Assembly: GCA_918026815.1 (NCBI GenBank) | Contig: CAKJVC010000201.1 | Coordinates: 124,001 to 188,000 of the forward strand | Source of the DNA: Chalara sp. BL73 | Lineage: Eukaryota; Ascomycota; Leotiomycetes; Helotiales | Reading direction: 5' to 3' | Length of the DNA: 64,000 nt | Shown: piece by piece, positions 1 through 11,248 of the stretch | How positions within the stretch are numbered: the first letter of the stretch is position 1 | How the letters are laid out: every line of letters starts with the position of its first letter | Translations under genes and position numbers: made by a program | Notes under the pieces: model-generated | Seen by the model: only the letters and a program-made list of their open reading frames with translations | The model's database searches: none | What the model was told of the DNA's origin: nothing

Positions 1-2976
1 AAACAAATCGTTAGTCGTTCGCCTGGCCCTTGAAGATTTTTAACAGCTATAGGACTTACTAGACAATAAGCCCTCGACTTACCCCAAGATAGCAAGTTGG
101 TTGTATGTGCTTGCTGAACGATGCTGATGCGAATATTTGCTTTTGTGGCTGGCCTTATCCTTCCAATCCTGTTCTTGGCCTCTGAAAATATGTCAGTTAT
201 TTCTGTCCAAAGGTGAATAAAATGAATTATAGTGCCGCCCTCTCTTTCTCACTTCCTATAGCATCGGTCGATTTCCTTCTGTGAAGGACCTTTTACATAG
301 TATACTCTACCACCGAATGCATATAATACTTTAACAAAGTGGGAATAACGCTTTGGGGAAATTACGTTTAAAACGGTGATAATTGCGAATCTACATTCAT
401 GATATGCCTCCATAATTGCGTGCCGCTGATCATTTGTACCGAACAAGAAAGTACATATGCCGCGGATTCCAGGAGTTTATTGAGCTTGCTTCTCTGTATG
501 ATATAATCAATTGACTATACCCTAATGAATACTCGTCCTTGACGTAAGAAACTCACTTTTGGATCCATCTGGCGCCTGCCACTGTTCACCCAGCGCTGGT
601 CCTGCTTTGCATGGCCGAGTTAATTCCCGAATCATCCTACCTTCCCATACTACAGGGTTCCTACTGCGCAGTACTAATTTTCTGTCAGATTTCAGCTGCT
701 TCAAAATTGATTTTCAGCTGCCGAAACTTGCTGCGTTTACAGCATGCAAGAGAATTCACATTGTGCCGAATTTGCCGTTCTATGTAAGTCTGCTATTCAA
801 ATGCAATATTGATGAAGATAAGGCCATGGGTGTGAGAAAAGGCCTGAGAAGGGCGATGATGCGGCCTATATGCCATATTACCGCTCTCGTTATGCATGGC
901 TGTCTCCAATAAGCTATCTTGCAAAATAATGCTTGAAGACGGCAGTAATGCACGCAGGGGGGTGGGAATCTTGTACAACCTGAGAAACCTATTTTCCCTG
1001 CGCTCGCCCCCATCCATGGGTGCCGTACTCTCTTTGGGAACCATGAAGGGGGGCATTGTCCCAATTCGATCATCCGAGTGTTCGCGTTGCCCCTAAACGG
1101 AGCCGAGTGAACAAACACGGCATGCCTGGCTGCCCGTTAACCGGTCTCGGGACCCTATGAGGGAGTGAAGCGACGACCCGTAGAATACATGACTGTAGAG
1201 CAGCGGTGACAGGTCTATCGGCCTTGCTTACTGTACTGTAGCCTGCCGTACCACGTGGCTTTATGCAGAAGGTTTTATTGGGAACGAAACATAACACAGC
1301 ATTAGCTCTGACCTGAAGATCTGTGCATATCCAGCTCGATCTGCTTAAGGGAAAAAGAAAAAAAAAAGAGCGAGGTAAAAGAAAAAAGTTAATTCCAATT
1401 CCCCTGCCTTGACACTCCAGATGTCATGCTGTAGCCAACGATCGTCATCTTACTGTATTTCAGTTAGGCGTTGTCAGCTGCAACCCGTCCGTTTGGGACA
1501 AAAATACCCCACGATAGGCATGGCGATCCTTCAGTCCGGATGGGCCTCGTCCCCATTAACAAAAACAAACAAACAGCCACCGTTATCGTCTCGGGCCTTC
1601 CCTTTCCCAGTCACACCCGCATAATCGAGCCATCAGCATTTTGATGCACATCGCACCTCGCACCTCGCCCCAATATCTCCACCTTTCCTAGCTCTTTTCG
1701 CTATCCCACGTTACCGATCTTTCATTTCCTGTCACGCGGGGCCATCGCTGCATCGTAAGACGACGGGTCAGTGGTAAGCAAGGCAACATCGGCTCTCCGT
1801 GGCTGTAAATGGAGTTCTTGCGCCGCAGTTGTACATGCTTGTTATCATGGAATGTAACTTGGGAACAATCAGCCTTAAGCCAAAACTAGGGTGCCTTTTT
1901 CCTGCACAAAAAGGAGAATTTGATCGCCTCTTTCCGCTCGGTCATCAAGGTATGCCATTGTCGTCAATATGTCTCAGCCGGAGCAGACACCTATTTCATG
2001 TCTGTAGAAACATAAATGGTATCTCCGGTTCTGCAGTGGCTTACAGGCGCCGGGAAAGGAATTCCCAATACTTCTCGTTTCTCGTTTTGTTCGTTGAGGA
2101 AATGATGGGTCTATGCTGGGCGGTAAGAGATCAAAGCCAGAGAAAGGGCCTTGCGCCTGAGTCATCTCACAAGTGTCGGTCCATCCCAGGACCACAACCG
2201 CGCCAAGATGTGGAGATTTGAGAATCGTGTGAGATGAGACAAACACAGCAAAAGATGAACGGGCAGCCTCACTTTTCTGCTATTCTGCCCTTTCACAAAC
2301 ACAAACCCTGATCCTCGCTCCCCTTTTTGTTTACACATCAAATGCCACATCGTGCCACTCTTGCATGTCCACTCCTCATCTCCCTCTCCTAGGAAGAAAT
2401 GAACCGCTGGTAACGTATAGAGCAGCCAGGCGGCCGGTATCCTGGCTTTGGCATCCTTATTTCAAATATTTTAAGATGTGAAGAACGGGCTGGGCATGCA
2501 AAATAAATTGTGAGAAAGTGGGGAATCCTTGAACAAAGCCACCTCCGCTGCCTTGCCCACACTTTGTTCGGGTGCTGATCTTGACCCAGCGATCAAACTG
2601 GGCAAATCAAAGTCGTGCCTGAGATGACAAGGGCCAACGTGTATATACCAGGGGTGGTGGAGGGAAGGGGGAGGGCGCTCTCCTGAGCCATTCGCGTGAA
2701 AGATAAATACTGCCCATGAGGTCACTGAGAGAGATCTTCGGAAGCTGTGAATACCAAAACAAAGACCAAGAAACCCCTGAAATTTTTGAACATTCTTTGT
2801 CCTACAACCTGTGAAAAGCTGTGACACCTGCCAAAGAAAATTAATTTTTGTTTTTTTATTTTTTTTTTGTGTTTGCCCTACATATACCTAACACGAACCC
2901 TCTCACACCGCACATTCAGCACTTGAAGAAAAAGCCAACGCTGTTGTCACACCCGAGCAGGGCCAGTCATCTTATC
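1..2976. other. Long intergenic region, no convincing gene
   Basis: Nearly 3 kb with no exon that I can support. Open frames here are short, lack good ATG starts and show no family motifs. The best is a minus-strand stretch from about 477 down to 249 whose translation looks protein-like but has no ATG near its start and ends in TGA; it could be a decayed exon. T-rich tracts at about 2846-2869 precede the promoter of the small ORF at 3301. The length of this gap is compatible with a large regulatory region for that ORF. Confidence 0.5.
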
Positions 2977-2985
2977 TATATAAAA
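2977..2985 (+). promoter_or_regulatory. TATA box upstream of the Cys-rich micropeptide ORF
   Basis: The string TATATAAAA is a perfect TATA element. It is followed within about 15 bases by a CA-repeat and a C/A/T-rich, nearly G-free leader of about 290 nt that contains no ATG before the one at 3301. Transcription start is inferred at roughly 3005-3020. Confidence 0.5.
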
Positions 2986-3265
2986 ATCCAAAGCACACAC
3001 ACACACGCACACGTACAACATTGACGTCCCCTTTCGCCGAAGTTTACCGCAGCAGCTCTGACCACCGGGCTATATCTATCCTCAATCTCCTTCTCCTTCT
3101 CCAACAACTCATCATCGTTATCATCATCATCACCACCACCACCGCACCGGTTCTACCAAAAAAACAAAACCAAAAAAAAAACCACTCTCAACGCCTACAG
3201 CCCCCAAAACCCAAACCCAAACTCAAACCCAAACCCACACGGCACCAACCAAAACGAACCAAACA

Positions 3266-3285
3266 AATCAATCAATCAATCAATC
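3266..3285. repeat. Short AATC microsatellite in the 5-prime leader
   Basis: Five tandem copies of the tetranucleotide AATC lie just before the A-rich run that leads into the ATG at 3301. The repeat keeps the leader free of G and of ATG. Confidence 0.8.
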
Positions 3286-3300
3286 AAAAAAAATTAAATT

Positions 3301-3417
3301 ATGGTCGTGGTCACGCCCGAGCCGCTCGTCATCCGCTGCTGCGGCTACTGCTGCAAGTACGAAGAGTACGGGAACCACGACATGTGCGGGTGGTGTGATG
3401 TATCGGACTGCCTCTAA
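3301..3417 (+). CDS. Candidate 38-residue cysteine-rich micropeptide
   Basis: This ORF is only 38 codons and I do not recognise a family. Three signs make it look real. First, 34 of 38 codons end in G or C although the surroundings are A/T- and pyrimidine-rich, the signature of a highly expressed fungal gene. Second, a TATA box at 2977 is followed by about 290 nt with no ATG at all, so this is the first start codon; its context (AAATT before ATGG) is acceptable. Third, the peptide has seven Cys at positions 13, 14, 17, 18, 29, 32 and 37 (pattern CC-x2-CC-x10-C-x2-C-x4-C) with acidic and aromatic residues between, for example CGYCCKYEEYGNHDMCGWC. There is no signal peptide, so a cytosolic or nuclear zinc- or copper-binding peptide is more likely than a secreted effector. 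Metal binding is inference. It could instead be the visible exon of a longer spliced gene. Confidence 0.6.
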   Translation: MVVVTPEPLVIRCCGYCCKYEEYGNHDMCGWCDVSDCL

Positions 3418-4089
3418 GCCAACTCCTTTCTTCCTTCCTTTCCTCCCTTCTCTCCTTCTTTCCTTCCACCGCCTCGCATCGAGCCTCGATGAACTTCCCA
3501 CACTTTTTTTTTAATATTCTTTTTGAAAAAAAAAAAAAAATTACCTGTCGCGGGATCCTTTCTCAGGCGCAATCTTATGGAACGGGAGAGGGGGGGAGGA
3601 CGGGCCGGGATGGGATGGGATGGGATGGGAACGGAACAGCCCAGGGAACTCGGAGCGAGAGGGAATACCAGACTGTACCACCACTTGAATCTTCTCTCTC
3701 TTTTTTTTTTTTCCTCGCGACTTGGCAAGCATGGGGCTTGGAGTTCTACGATATTGTTCACCCCTCCTTTGGCTGGAACTTGGATTTGGGGGTGTTTTTG
3801 GGATCAGGGGTTTTGGAAATGGGGTTTGGAAATGGGTGACTTTTCCTGCTAAGGGTATACCACTTCGGTCAAGGACTTTGGATTTGGTGAATTTGGCATG
3901 GATAAGTCAGGGAGTTATTACAGAATCTGCCAACTAATTAATGTGGCATTCTAATTTCGGGGAATATTTGCAATGAAACTACCAAACAAACACGCTTCCT
4001 GGTATCATCTGCTGCCGCAATCATTATCATACATTCCTATGCTCCTTACCTAAACTCCTTTCAAATATGTGCCCGCAAGTAAATGACCC
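3418..4089. other. 3-prime flank with simple repeats
   Basis: A pyrimidine-rich tract (3418-3475), poly-T/poly-A runs (near 3508-3540 and 3704-3715) and a GGGAT pentamer array at 3607-3630 occupy the gap between the small ORF and the 3-prime end of EXO70. Several open frames cross the region but none has coding character. Confidence 0.6.
3607..3630. repeat. GGGAT pentanucleotide microsatellite
   Basis: Almost five perfect tandem copies of GGGAT in a G-rich stretch. It is downstream of the micropeptide ORF and not inside any supported exon. Confidence 0.85.
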
Positions 4090-6095
4090 TCATGAGGCCA
4101 TTTGATTGAACACGCCAGAAATATCGGTCTTGTTCCACTTGACATACTTGCCTTTGCCCTTGTCGATCTCGTGATATCGGTCCCAGTACCGACAATAAAG
4201 CGGCTCGATGACCTTCTGTACCTCGTTACTTAATTCTTGTCGCACCTCGCGCTCCATCTTCAATCGCTTATGCTCAGCAACTAGTGCTTCGAAACCAGTA
4301 TTGAAGTTCGTGAATTTCTGCTTCACGACATCCTTGTCTTTGCTGCCCATGCTCTTGAGGATGCTGGATGAGTCGATAGCCCCGACGCTACCAGACGTCC
4401 GGTTTAGATTCTTGGTATGCTGAACATCCATAAGTAGCATGCCTATTTGGTTGAAGGATGATATATATAAGTTTCTGGCGCTGGTCTTCCTCAAGGCGAG
4501 GCCTTGCATATGTGCCGATAACAGAGGCTGCAAGTCTGAGCCACGTATCATACGATCTACTATAGCAATATTGTTCAAAAGGAAGGCGCCTAAAGGCAGC
4601 TTATTCTTCGTTAAGTTTAGGGTCGATTTGCCTTTTTGGTCTAGGGACTTGATCAATGTGTCGATAGTGTCTGAACAATAGTGAGCAAATATCTGTTTCC
4701 CGTCTGCTGTCACATCGAATGATGCCAAGCTTGGAATTTGATCCGATGTATTATTAGATGCCACATTGGTTTTCCAGCCACCATCACCAATGGAAATCAT
4801 TATGCTTGATATAGGACGAAGGAAATCGACCATCGTTTGTAGCCTCGTCATTGTTTCTGTAGTGACCGGTATCGCTGATGCATCTTGGGGAAGCGATTGT
4901 AAGCTGTCTATACGGCGTCGTGTCTCGTCGAGCAGGTCGCTGAGGGATAGCTTTCCTGTTTCCTTTATCGGCTTCAACGCCTTCGCGAACGAATTTTTTA
5001 ATTCTCCAGTCCGGTTCTCTAGACTTGCAGAAAGATTTGACATGATCTCAATGACTTCATAAGCCAAATAGCAATCTGTGTTCAAATTTGCCCTAATATG
5101 CGTGTTCAAGTCCCGCAGTGTGCTTGCAAGCTCCGCAATGGCGCCCTGGCATGTCAGGTTGAACACTTTGCCCCACTCGTCGCGCGAGAAGAGACTGCAA
5201 ATGTTGTCATATTCCGCTAAGAATGCTCCCTCCATCCCTTTTGCGTAAGTCCCGATGCCATTTGTGCCTTGACGATATACTGCGTCAGGCGTCTTCTTTC
5301 TTGCAGTATTCACTGATGCTGCTGCTAGATTTTGTAATGTGGAGATCAAATATGGCCCACGAACGCTAGCATATACCTGTAATACTGGCGAGTCGCTATT
5401 ATATCCAGACTGTCTGCTGGAATTGACGATATATGTGTTAATGAGCGCAAGACGTGTGTTATGGTCCTGACTGAGTACTGGAAATGGCTTGTCTTTGGTG
5501 ATAAAGTGAAGTGGCTCGACTGGTCTTGAGTCGCTCTGGAGAAGTTTGGCAAAATATGTTTCCAGCTGGGTATTACCAGATTTCAGTAGACGGCCAAGAT
5601 CTGCCACTGCTGTTTGATTCGATCGAAGGTTGGATCGCTTGAGTTCGGCAATGGCTGTATTGACTCGGTTCACAGAGTTCAGGAATGCGGAAAGTCCAGC
5701 TTTCTCAGGCCTGCAGATGATCAGCAAGACTCACGACCTAATTCTGAAATACACTGACCCCCTTCTGATAATATCTTCCTCCACATTCTTGATGTCTGAC
5801 GGTTGCCTGATACGTCCAATTGCACCTAGAACCGCTTCGATATCTACCACACATCAGCGCCTGTCCTCCGATAGATGCCGTACCCCATACTTGTATTTAT
5901 AGTCTGTAGTTGATGTGTCTGGGAGTAAATTGGGCCGATGGCATCGTGCATCGACTTCCCGTTGGCGTCGAGGCGCGCGAGCGATGCCTGGATCTTTTTG
6001 TTTAGCTGCCTCGTCTTCTCTAGCCTCGAGTTGAGGACATCGACCTCCGCCCGCGCTTCCTCATCGGCAGCTTTTGAAGTCAGACCTAAAGCCAT
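4090..6095 (-). CDS. EXO70: Exocyst complex component Exo70
   Basis: Exo70 is a peripheral exocyst subunit that binds PI(4,5)P2 and Rho GTPases at the plasma membrane and tethers secretory vesicles at sites of polarised growth. I assemble three exons on the minus strand: 6095-5891, 5843-5759 and 5710-4090, with introns of 47 and 48 bp, giving about 636 residues, the normal fungal size. The N-terminal coiled region (EEARAEVDVLNSRLEKTRQL) and the join reading QTINTNIEAVLGAIGRIRQP match the family; the C-terminal half carries the Exo70 helical repeats and ends with the basic, membrane-binding part (KGKGKYVKWNKTDI). The start at 6095 (MALGLTSKAADEEARAEVDV) fits fungal homologs; an in-frame ATG at 6152 would add 19 residues. 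No damage is visible. Confidence 0.93.
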
Positions 6096-6152
6096 CTCTG
6101 CCTCTTGTTCTATGATGGTTGTGGACCACGCACGTCGACCTGTAGGATACAT

Positions 6153-7589
6153 CTTGGCTGCTTATGGGGCGCTTTCGGTATGGTGATTGGCGGGTGCCAT
6201 GCCAAGAGCGGAAGTGGGGAGTGTTTTGGTAGTTGAATCAGTCAGGTGTCGATAAGCGGACAGACGCATTCAGATTTGAGACCCTGACTGATGTATTTAT
6301 TGTATCATCAACCTCTTTCTCAAACGTTCACACTCGAAGCCAGTCAGAGAGTGTTCAACACACCATTGAACGCGCTGCTCTGCCTCCGTCAATGTAACTG
6401 TGCACGCGGCAAAAGCTCGACCTGCCTTGCCTTGTCCAGTCATTCAGTATCACCCCTAGAATCCCATTTGCCGGAAAACAGCCAATGAGCTCTGAACAAC
6501 CAAGGTCAAGCCGGCACTCAAACTTGATAGCCAATACACAGACTTGCATCATTTCCATGGGAATCAGTATGTGACTTGAGTATTATATCGATATATATAT
6601 ATGCTCCATCGCTCGGACATTTCGCCTTGAGTCCCTCATAGGGGATCGCCTTTCTACTCTTTCTACTTCGTAAATCCACAATAATGCGGCCAATCACTTG
6701 ACAGTAATGTGCAACGCAAAGATCAGCATCGCGGGCTTATCATTAAGCAGCTGGACTCCGGCTGTAAAATGTTCGAACCAGTTAAGTGAGCTTTTGACCC
6801 ACTGTACATCGGCAGTCTAATGTGCCGTGTATCGTTAGCGCGTATGCCGTGTGGCCTCCAGCCGCGAAACAAGAAGCCGTTGGCATGTCAATTCTTCAAA
6901 TGAGCTTTGTAGACCATGATTGCCAGGCGATCATTCTCAGTCAAAAAGAAAATCAAGACTCCTTTCTGTCACTCCCACGTTTAACTCAGAGGACACTATG
7001 TGTCGTGGCGTAACGTATTTTGGGCTATGTGGTCTGACGTGTATCCATCTATCTACCATTCGAGACAATGTCTGATGTCGCTACTTGGATACATCATATG
7101 ATCAATAAAAGACAGGTGCTTCTCTGAGGAGCCATCAATTTCGTACTCAAAAACTGTATATAGAGGAAGAAAACTGGGGAGAAAAAAGCCTGAAGAAGCT
7201 AGACTGTCACCTATCCCATGGTCCCACACGAAAGTCGCCATCCGCAGACCAAAATCAACAGGGATGTCCTACAATAGATCTTTTTAGCTCAGGATATTTA
7301 GAATTTATATGCTGCCCCTGAGGGTTTATCTCCTCCAAGGCTAGCCTCTGTGCTAGTGGCATTAGTCAAGCAATCATGATAAAAAGGCGAGCTCTGTTAA
7401 ATCTTTGGATTTATATGGCATTTATCTTCCTACGGAAAGGCAGCTTTTGCGGGCAATCTGACAATGACTTCTACAATCCCGAGCACACGCATGGTTTGGC
7501 TTTGCAGAATATTCACCTACGCCATCACTCTACAAAATGTTCGAACATGATATCTCAACGAGTAGCCCAAAGTATACAAACCCTACGCG
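6153..7589. other. Intergenic region upstream of EXO70
   Basis: About 1.4 kb with a short AT dinucleotide run near 6584-6601 and no supported exon. It holds the EXO70 promoter on the minus strand. Short open frames (for example 7376-7603) lack recognisable content, although the last part abuts the decayed acyltransferase gene and may include its lost 5-prime end. Confidence 0.5.
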
Positions 7590-8965
7590 ACATTATGGAT
7601 TGACGGACTACGCGATGTAGCACCGTCGATTATCTTTATTCGCCGTTATCTGATGCATTTCATAGCGATGGATCTGGCTATGGCTATGACGAGAGGCATT
7701 ATTGGTGGATTGCATTACCTATCATCAAAATAACATACGCCGGGATATCTATGGTGCCGGTGTTCTACCTCGTTTCTGGTTATGTGATGGCCCTGGAAGC
7801 CCATGAAACTGATGCGCAAGAACAATCCCGTATCTCGAGATCAGCTACTTATCAGTCTTTCAAAGTCCACATTCGGGGGGCTTATCCGCCTTTACCCTCA
7901 GGTCTTGGTCGCCAGATTTCTTACCGCCATCGCGGCACATGTTGGCCTGCTAGAGATGTTTCGACAAAAAACGCCGAAAGAAAAGATATTATACCACGAG
8001 ACAACGGTTCCCATGTTCCATTCATTATGGGAGCAGCTCGACTTTTGGTTGAAAGATAGGCTAGTATCCACGAATATTTTTGACTGGAAGGTCTACTTTC
8101 CAGTTCACATGTGGACTGTTGTCACTCAGTACCGCTCTAGAATCATGGTTTGTGTGCTGTCACTTGCACTATTTCGTGCTCGAGTATACGCCCGCTTGGG
8201 AGTGATGCTTCTGTTCAGCGCATTCTGCCTATATTACATATAACTGTTGTGGTGTAGTACTTCATGTATGGGGTGCTTCTTTTATGAGCTTGATCTGACA
8301 CAGCAGCTTGGTAGTGAAGTAGGATACAGCTCCAGCACAATCGAGAATGGCAGCGTTTCGGGCACATTACCTATCATACTATCCTGGGAGCACCACGCTT
8401 GCAACTCATGATCCTTAGAAGTCCAGTCCTCCAAATCAGGAACCTCGAAAACAATCAAGCCCAGTCGCGAGTCATGGGAAAAATATCTTTCCGGCGATTC
8501 CTTTCTTGTAGCTCTCTATTTTATGGGCTACCCTCATCTTAAGGCAAGAAAGATATGAGAGTACAAGTTTGCAACGGGAACACTTTATCCCCAATTGGTT
8601 CAATCCAAAGCCCCGATGGCTCCTCATTATAGGATCAACAATGCTTATGTACGGTTTGATATGGTCAGATCCAAGCTCATACCAACGTAGATTGTTCACG
8701 AATCCCCACGCGCTCTATCTGGGTCGAGTCAGCTGGCCATTGTATATCATTCACGGTCCAATCTTGCGGATAATTGGCATCAGACCACCATTTGTTTTCT
8801 GGTCTTTCGTAGGGCATATGGACAACCACATTATCTAAGCACTTAATCTTTCATTGGCCTCGGAATTACGTTCGTGTTGTGCTCTGGGCAGCTGATGTTT
8901 TGACCGCGAGATTGACGGAATATTAATACACTGGTTAGAGGATGGATTCTTTTTGAAGCTCGGAT
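7590..8965 (+). pseudogene. Decayed acyltransferase-3 family gene
   Basis: The translation in shifting frames matches fungal acyltransferase-3 (OatA/NolL-type) integral membrane proteins that O-acylate sugars or secondary metabolites. Recognisable blocks in order are LWIDGLRDVAPSIIFIRRYL (about 7596), then YAGISMVPVFYLVSGYVMAL (about 7737), KLMRKNNPVSRDQLLISLSK (about 7806), FPVHMWTVVTQYRSRI (about 8099) and YLGRVSWPLYIIHGPILRII (about 8719). The blocks lie in different frames: one break near 7670, a probable single-G insertion near 7797 (homologs read LKPLKLM where this has LEA), a stop at 8241 followed by frame changes to about 8570, and another break after 8838. Introns cannot explain the 7797 shift. 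I regard it as a dead gene rather than a spliced one. Confidence 0.75.
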
Positions 8966-9724
8966 GAAATACTTATATAGAAAAAGAAAATAATATGAAA
9001 ATTTAAGATTCATCTACACAGACTCGTATAGTAATTTTCTTATAACACTTCTCTTCTACAATCGAGCTTATCGGATTTGTGTCCTACAAAAGCTGGAGGT
9101 GCTTGTAATAGTAAAGTTCGGGTCAACTCAGGGGTGCACCTTCTGGTCCCGCTTGTGGCTTAAGCCACAAGCATGCGAATTGTTTTTTTTTAAAGCTGAG
9201 CATCACCACTAACAAGGTCTCTCCCGTGCTGGCTGGTTTTAGGTTACAATCCCTTTCTCTAGGTTGCCACTAATCAAGACTAGAGAAGACTTGATCTACA
9301 TCCGGCAAATCCAGTCCACGCAACTTTTGCATAATGTACCTGACTAGGAAAAAGAAAGTCTGCGCTATCAATAAATTTACAGCTTCCGTGGCTAAGTGTA
9401 GAGCTAATCGCACCCAAGCTATTGGGTTCAATTTTATGCCTGTGGGTGCTGCCTTTTAAGAGTCATGGTGTGCCAGGACTCTTTCAAATATTTTGGGGAT
9501 TGTTCAACTCAGCTCGGGACCTCGTTTGTGTACACACCTCTTCCTCCCTTACTAACAGCCATGAAGTGACTGTGAGAGTTATCGAGTATTTGGGATTCTT
9601 GGGAAACAGAGGTTGCATAGGACTTTTGTGATGAGAGCTTGGAGTTCATTCAGTTGATTCTTTCCAGTACAAACTCCTTCGCACTTTTATTGTGCCTGGG
9701 CTAATCGGGCGACAGCAGTTCATA
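8966..9724. other. Intergenic region
   Basis: AT-rich sequence between the acyltransferase remnant and the DUF3431 gene. Nothing recognised; the last few hundred bases should hold the DUF3431 gene promoter. Confidence 0.5.
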
Positions 9725-10654
9725 ATGATGTTTCCCATTCGAAGCTTGAAGGCACTGCTTTCCCTGGCAGCATTCTTCTGCTTCATATTGTATCATCTCC
9801 GCGGTTATGGTCGTGCCATATTCGCAAATGATTTTCACGGCCAGCTCAAGCTCGAATCAAGCTACACGTCGTCGAGCGACTTTGATATAGTCGTAAGCAT
9901 GTACAAGGAAGATCTCGAGAAGATTAGATGGGCCATCGGCGAACTCAAAAACGCAGAATATATCAAAACCCTTACACCGAATGTCATAATATATGTCAAG
10001 GATCAAGATGCAAACATGGACATGATCCAAAATGTTACTGGTGCAAACGTCGTGCGCAGAATTCCAAACACAGGAAGAGAAGGGGGTACATTCCTCCATC
10101 ACATAGTACATGAATGGGACAATCTTGCGAAACAGACTCTTTTCACGCAGGCATACGCACATCGGCTGAAGAAAGAAACCTTACCAAAACTTACGAACTA
10201 CCTTGGGCCCGATACCGGAATGTTGAATCTTGGATATGCAACGGTATGCGATTGTCATACCTGCATCGATCGCTACGAATGGAACGATCCCTGGAAAATT
10301 GTTGCTGCAAAGTACGAGGAAATTCATAAGCAGACATGTGATAAGGTGCTCTTGTCATACAAGGGTCAATTCATTGCCTCCGCGAGGAGGATCAGAGGGA
10401 TCCGAAAGGCCATATATGAGGAGTTGTTAGAAGGGGTCACTACCTCTATTGCCTGGGCGCACGATAAAAATATTATAGGGAAAGAACAGGACTCGCTCAA
10501 TGCGCCATTTTTGGGCTATACCTTGGAGAGGTTGTGGTACATCCTTATGCAATGCGGTGATGCGAAAAAGGCAGAGATGTGTCCGAGCATGTTGACTTCT
10601 AGAGGTATTGCAGGGAAGAGGGAGGACTGCCAGTGTTTAGACCCGATAATATAG
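9725..10654 (+). CDS. DUF3431 family protein, type II membrane anchor
   Basis: A single-exon gene of about 309 residues. The N-terminus is a membrane anchor (LKALLSLAAFFCFILYHL), so the domain should face the Golgi/ER lumen or outside. The rest matches the fungal DUF3431 family: FDIVVSMYKEDLEKI near residue 53, then NTGREGGTFLHHIVHEWDNL, LFTQAYAH, DTGMLNLGYATVCDC and SYKGQFIASARRIRG towards the C-terminus. Cys pairs (CDCHTC) resemble those conserved in the family. The domain shows a distant resemblance to glycosyltransferase-like folds, but no activity is established, so I assign none. The frame is open upstream but the first ATG is at 9725, with a second ATG immediately after it. The gene is intact and sits alone between the acyltransferase remnant and the phospholipase gene. 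Confidence 0.88.
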   Translation: MMFPIRSLKALLSLAAFFCFILYHLRGYGRAIFANDFHGQLKLESSYTSSSDFDIVVSMYKEDLEKIRWAIGELKNAEYIKTLTPNVIIYVKDQDANMDMIQNVTGANVVRRIPNTGREGGTFLHHIVHEWDNLAKQTLFTQAYAHRLKKETLPKLTNYLGPDTGMLNLGYATVCDCHTCIDRYEWNDPWKIVAAKYEEIHKQTCDKVLLSYKGQFIASARRIRGIRKAIYEELLEGVTTSIAWAHDKNIIGKEQDSLNAPFLGYTLERLWYILMQCGDAKKAEMCPSMLTSRGIAGKREDCQCLDPII

Positions 10655-11248
10655 ACTTAATACCCCATTGTGTGGACACAATGACTTCTCGTGTACTACT
10701 CTAAAGTTGCTTGGGCGTGCTGATCACAGTTAGAGCAATATAATCCGCAGGTGCAAATAACCTCTAGTCTCAGACAGGTATCAATATATGGCGCGGCCGA
10801 CGACAAAAGGCCAGAAAGGCCAGAAAGGCTTGCAAAAACGTGAATGCTGTAAAAACAACAGGCCAATACTCGCTCTACTTCAGGGTCCAGGATCGGACCC
10901 TTTGACTCCCATTGGCGCAAATACAAGCAAAATTGCACGGGAACTAAAGAGGCCCCAAGCTGAAATCCTGAATTATAGTAGTGCAGTACTGATTAGCCTC
11001 GCACGGTATGACGAGAGTCCATTGTTGAAGGCGGTGCCAAGCAAACGTGCACATGTCGCATCCGGGTCCAGAAGGTGTGGCGTCATAAAAATAATCGCGA
11101 GAATCTCCCGTATCGGATTGCCAACTTTTCCATCTTTCCCTGGCAGGTGTTTCGCTGACGGAGGTCTCTCTCCAGCTGCAGCCCTGCCACTTATTATCCT
11201 CTCATGGTTATTTAATCGTCCAAGGCCATTGCGCCTTTGTCTCTCGCT
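10655..11248. other. Intergenic/promoter region of the phospholipase gene
   Basis: Contains a short tandem repeat at 10806-10828 and a TTATTTAAT box near 11207 that could serve as TATA for the phospholipase gene. A 223-codon open frame (10788-11459) runs through it and overlaps the phospholipase start in another frame; its composition is not protein-like and I reject it. Confidence 0.5.
10806..10828. repeat. 9-bp tandem repeat (AAAGGCCAG)
   Basis: Two and a half copies of AAAGGCCAG in direct tandem, in the region upstream of the phospholipase gene. No coding or regulatory role is evident. Confidence 0.7.

Noticed and set aside
3200..3240. Telomere-like CCCAAA runs
   Set aside because: They are irregular (CCCAAA, CTCAAA mixed), only about 40 bases, and lie in an A/C-rich transcript leader rather than at a chromosome end.
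3021..3398. 125-codon open frame over the micropeptide
   Set aside because: It starts with TTG, is a Lys/Pro/Gln low-complexity translation of the leader, and runs in a different frame from the ORF at 3301.
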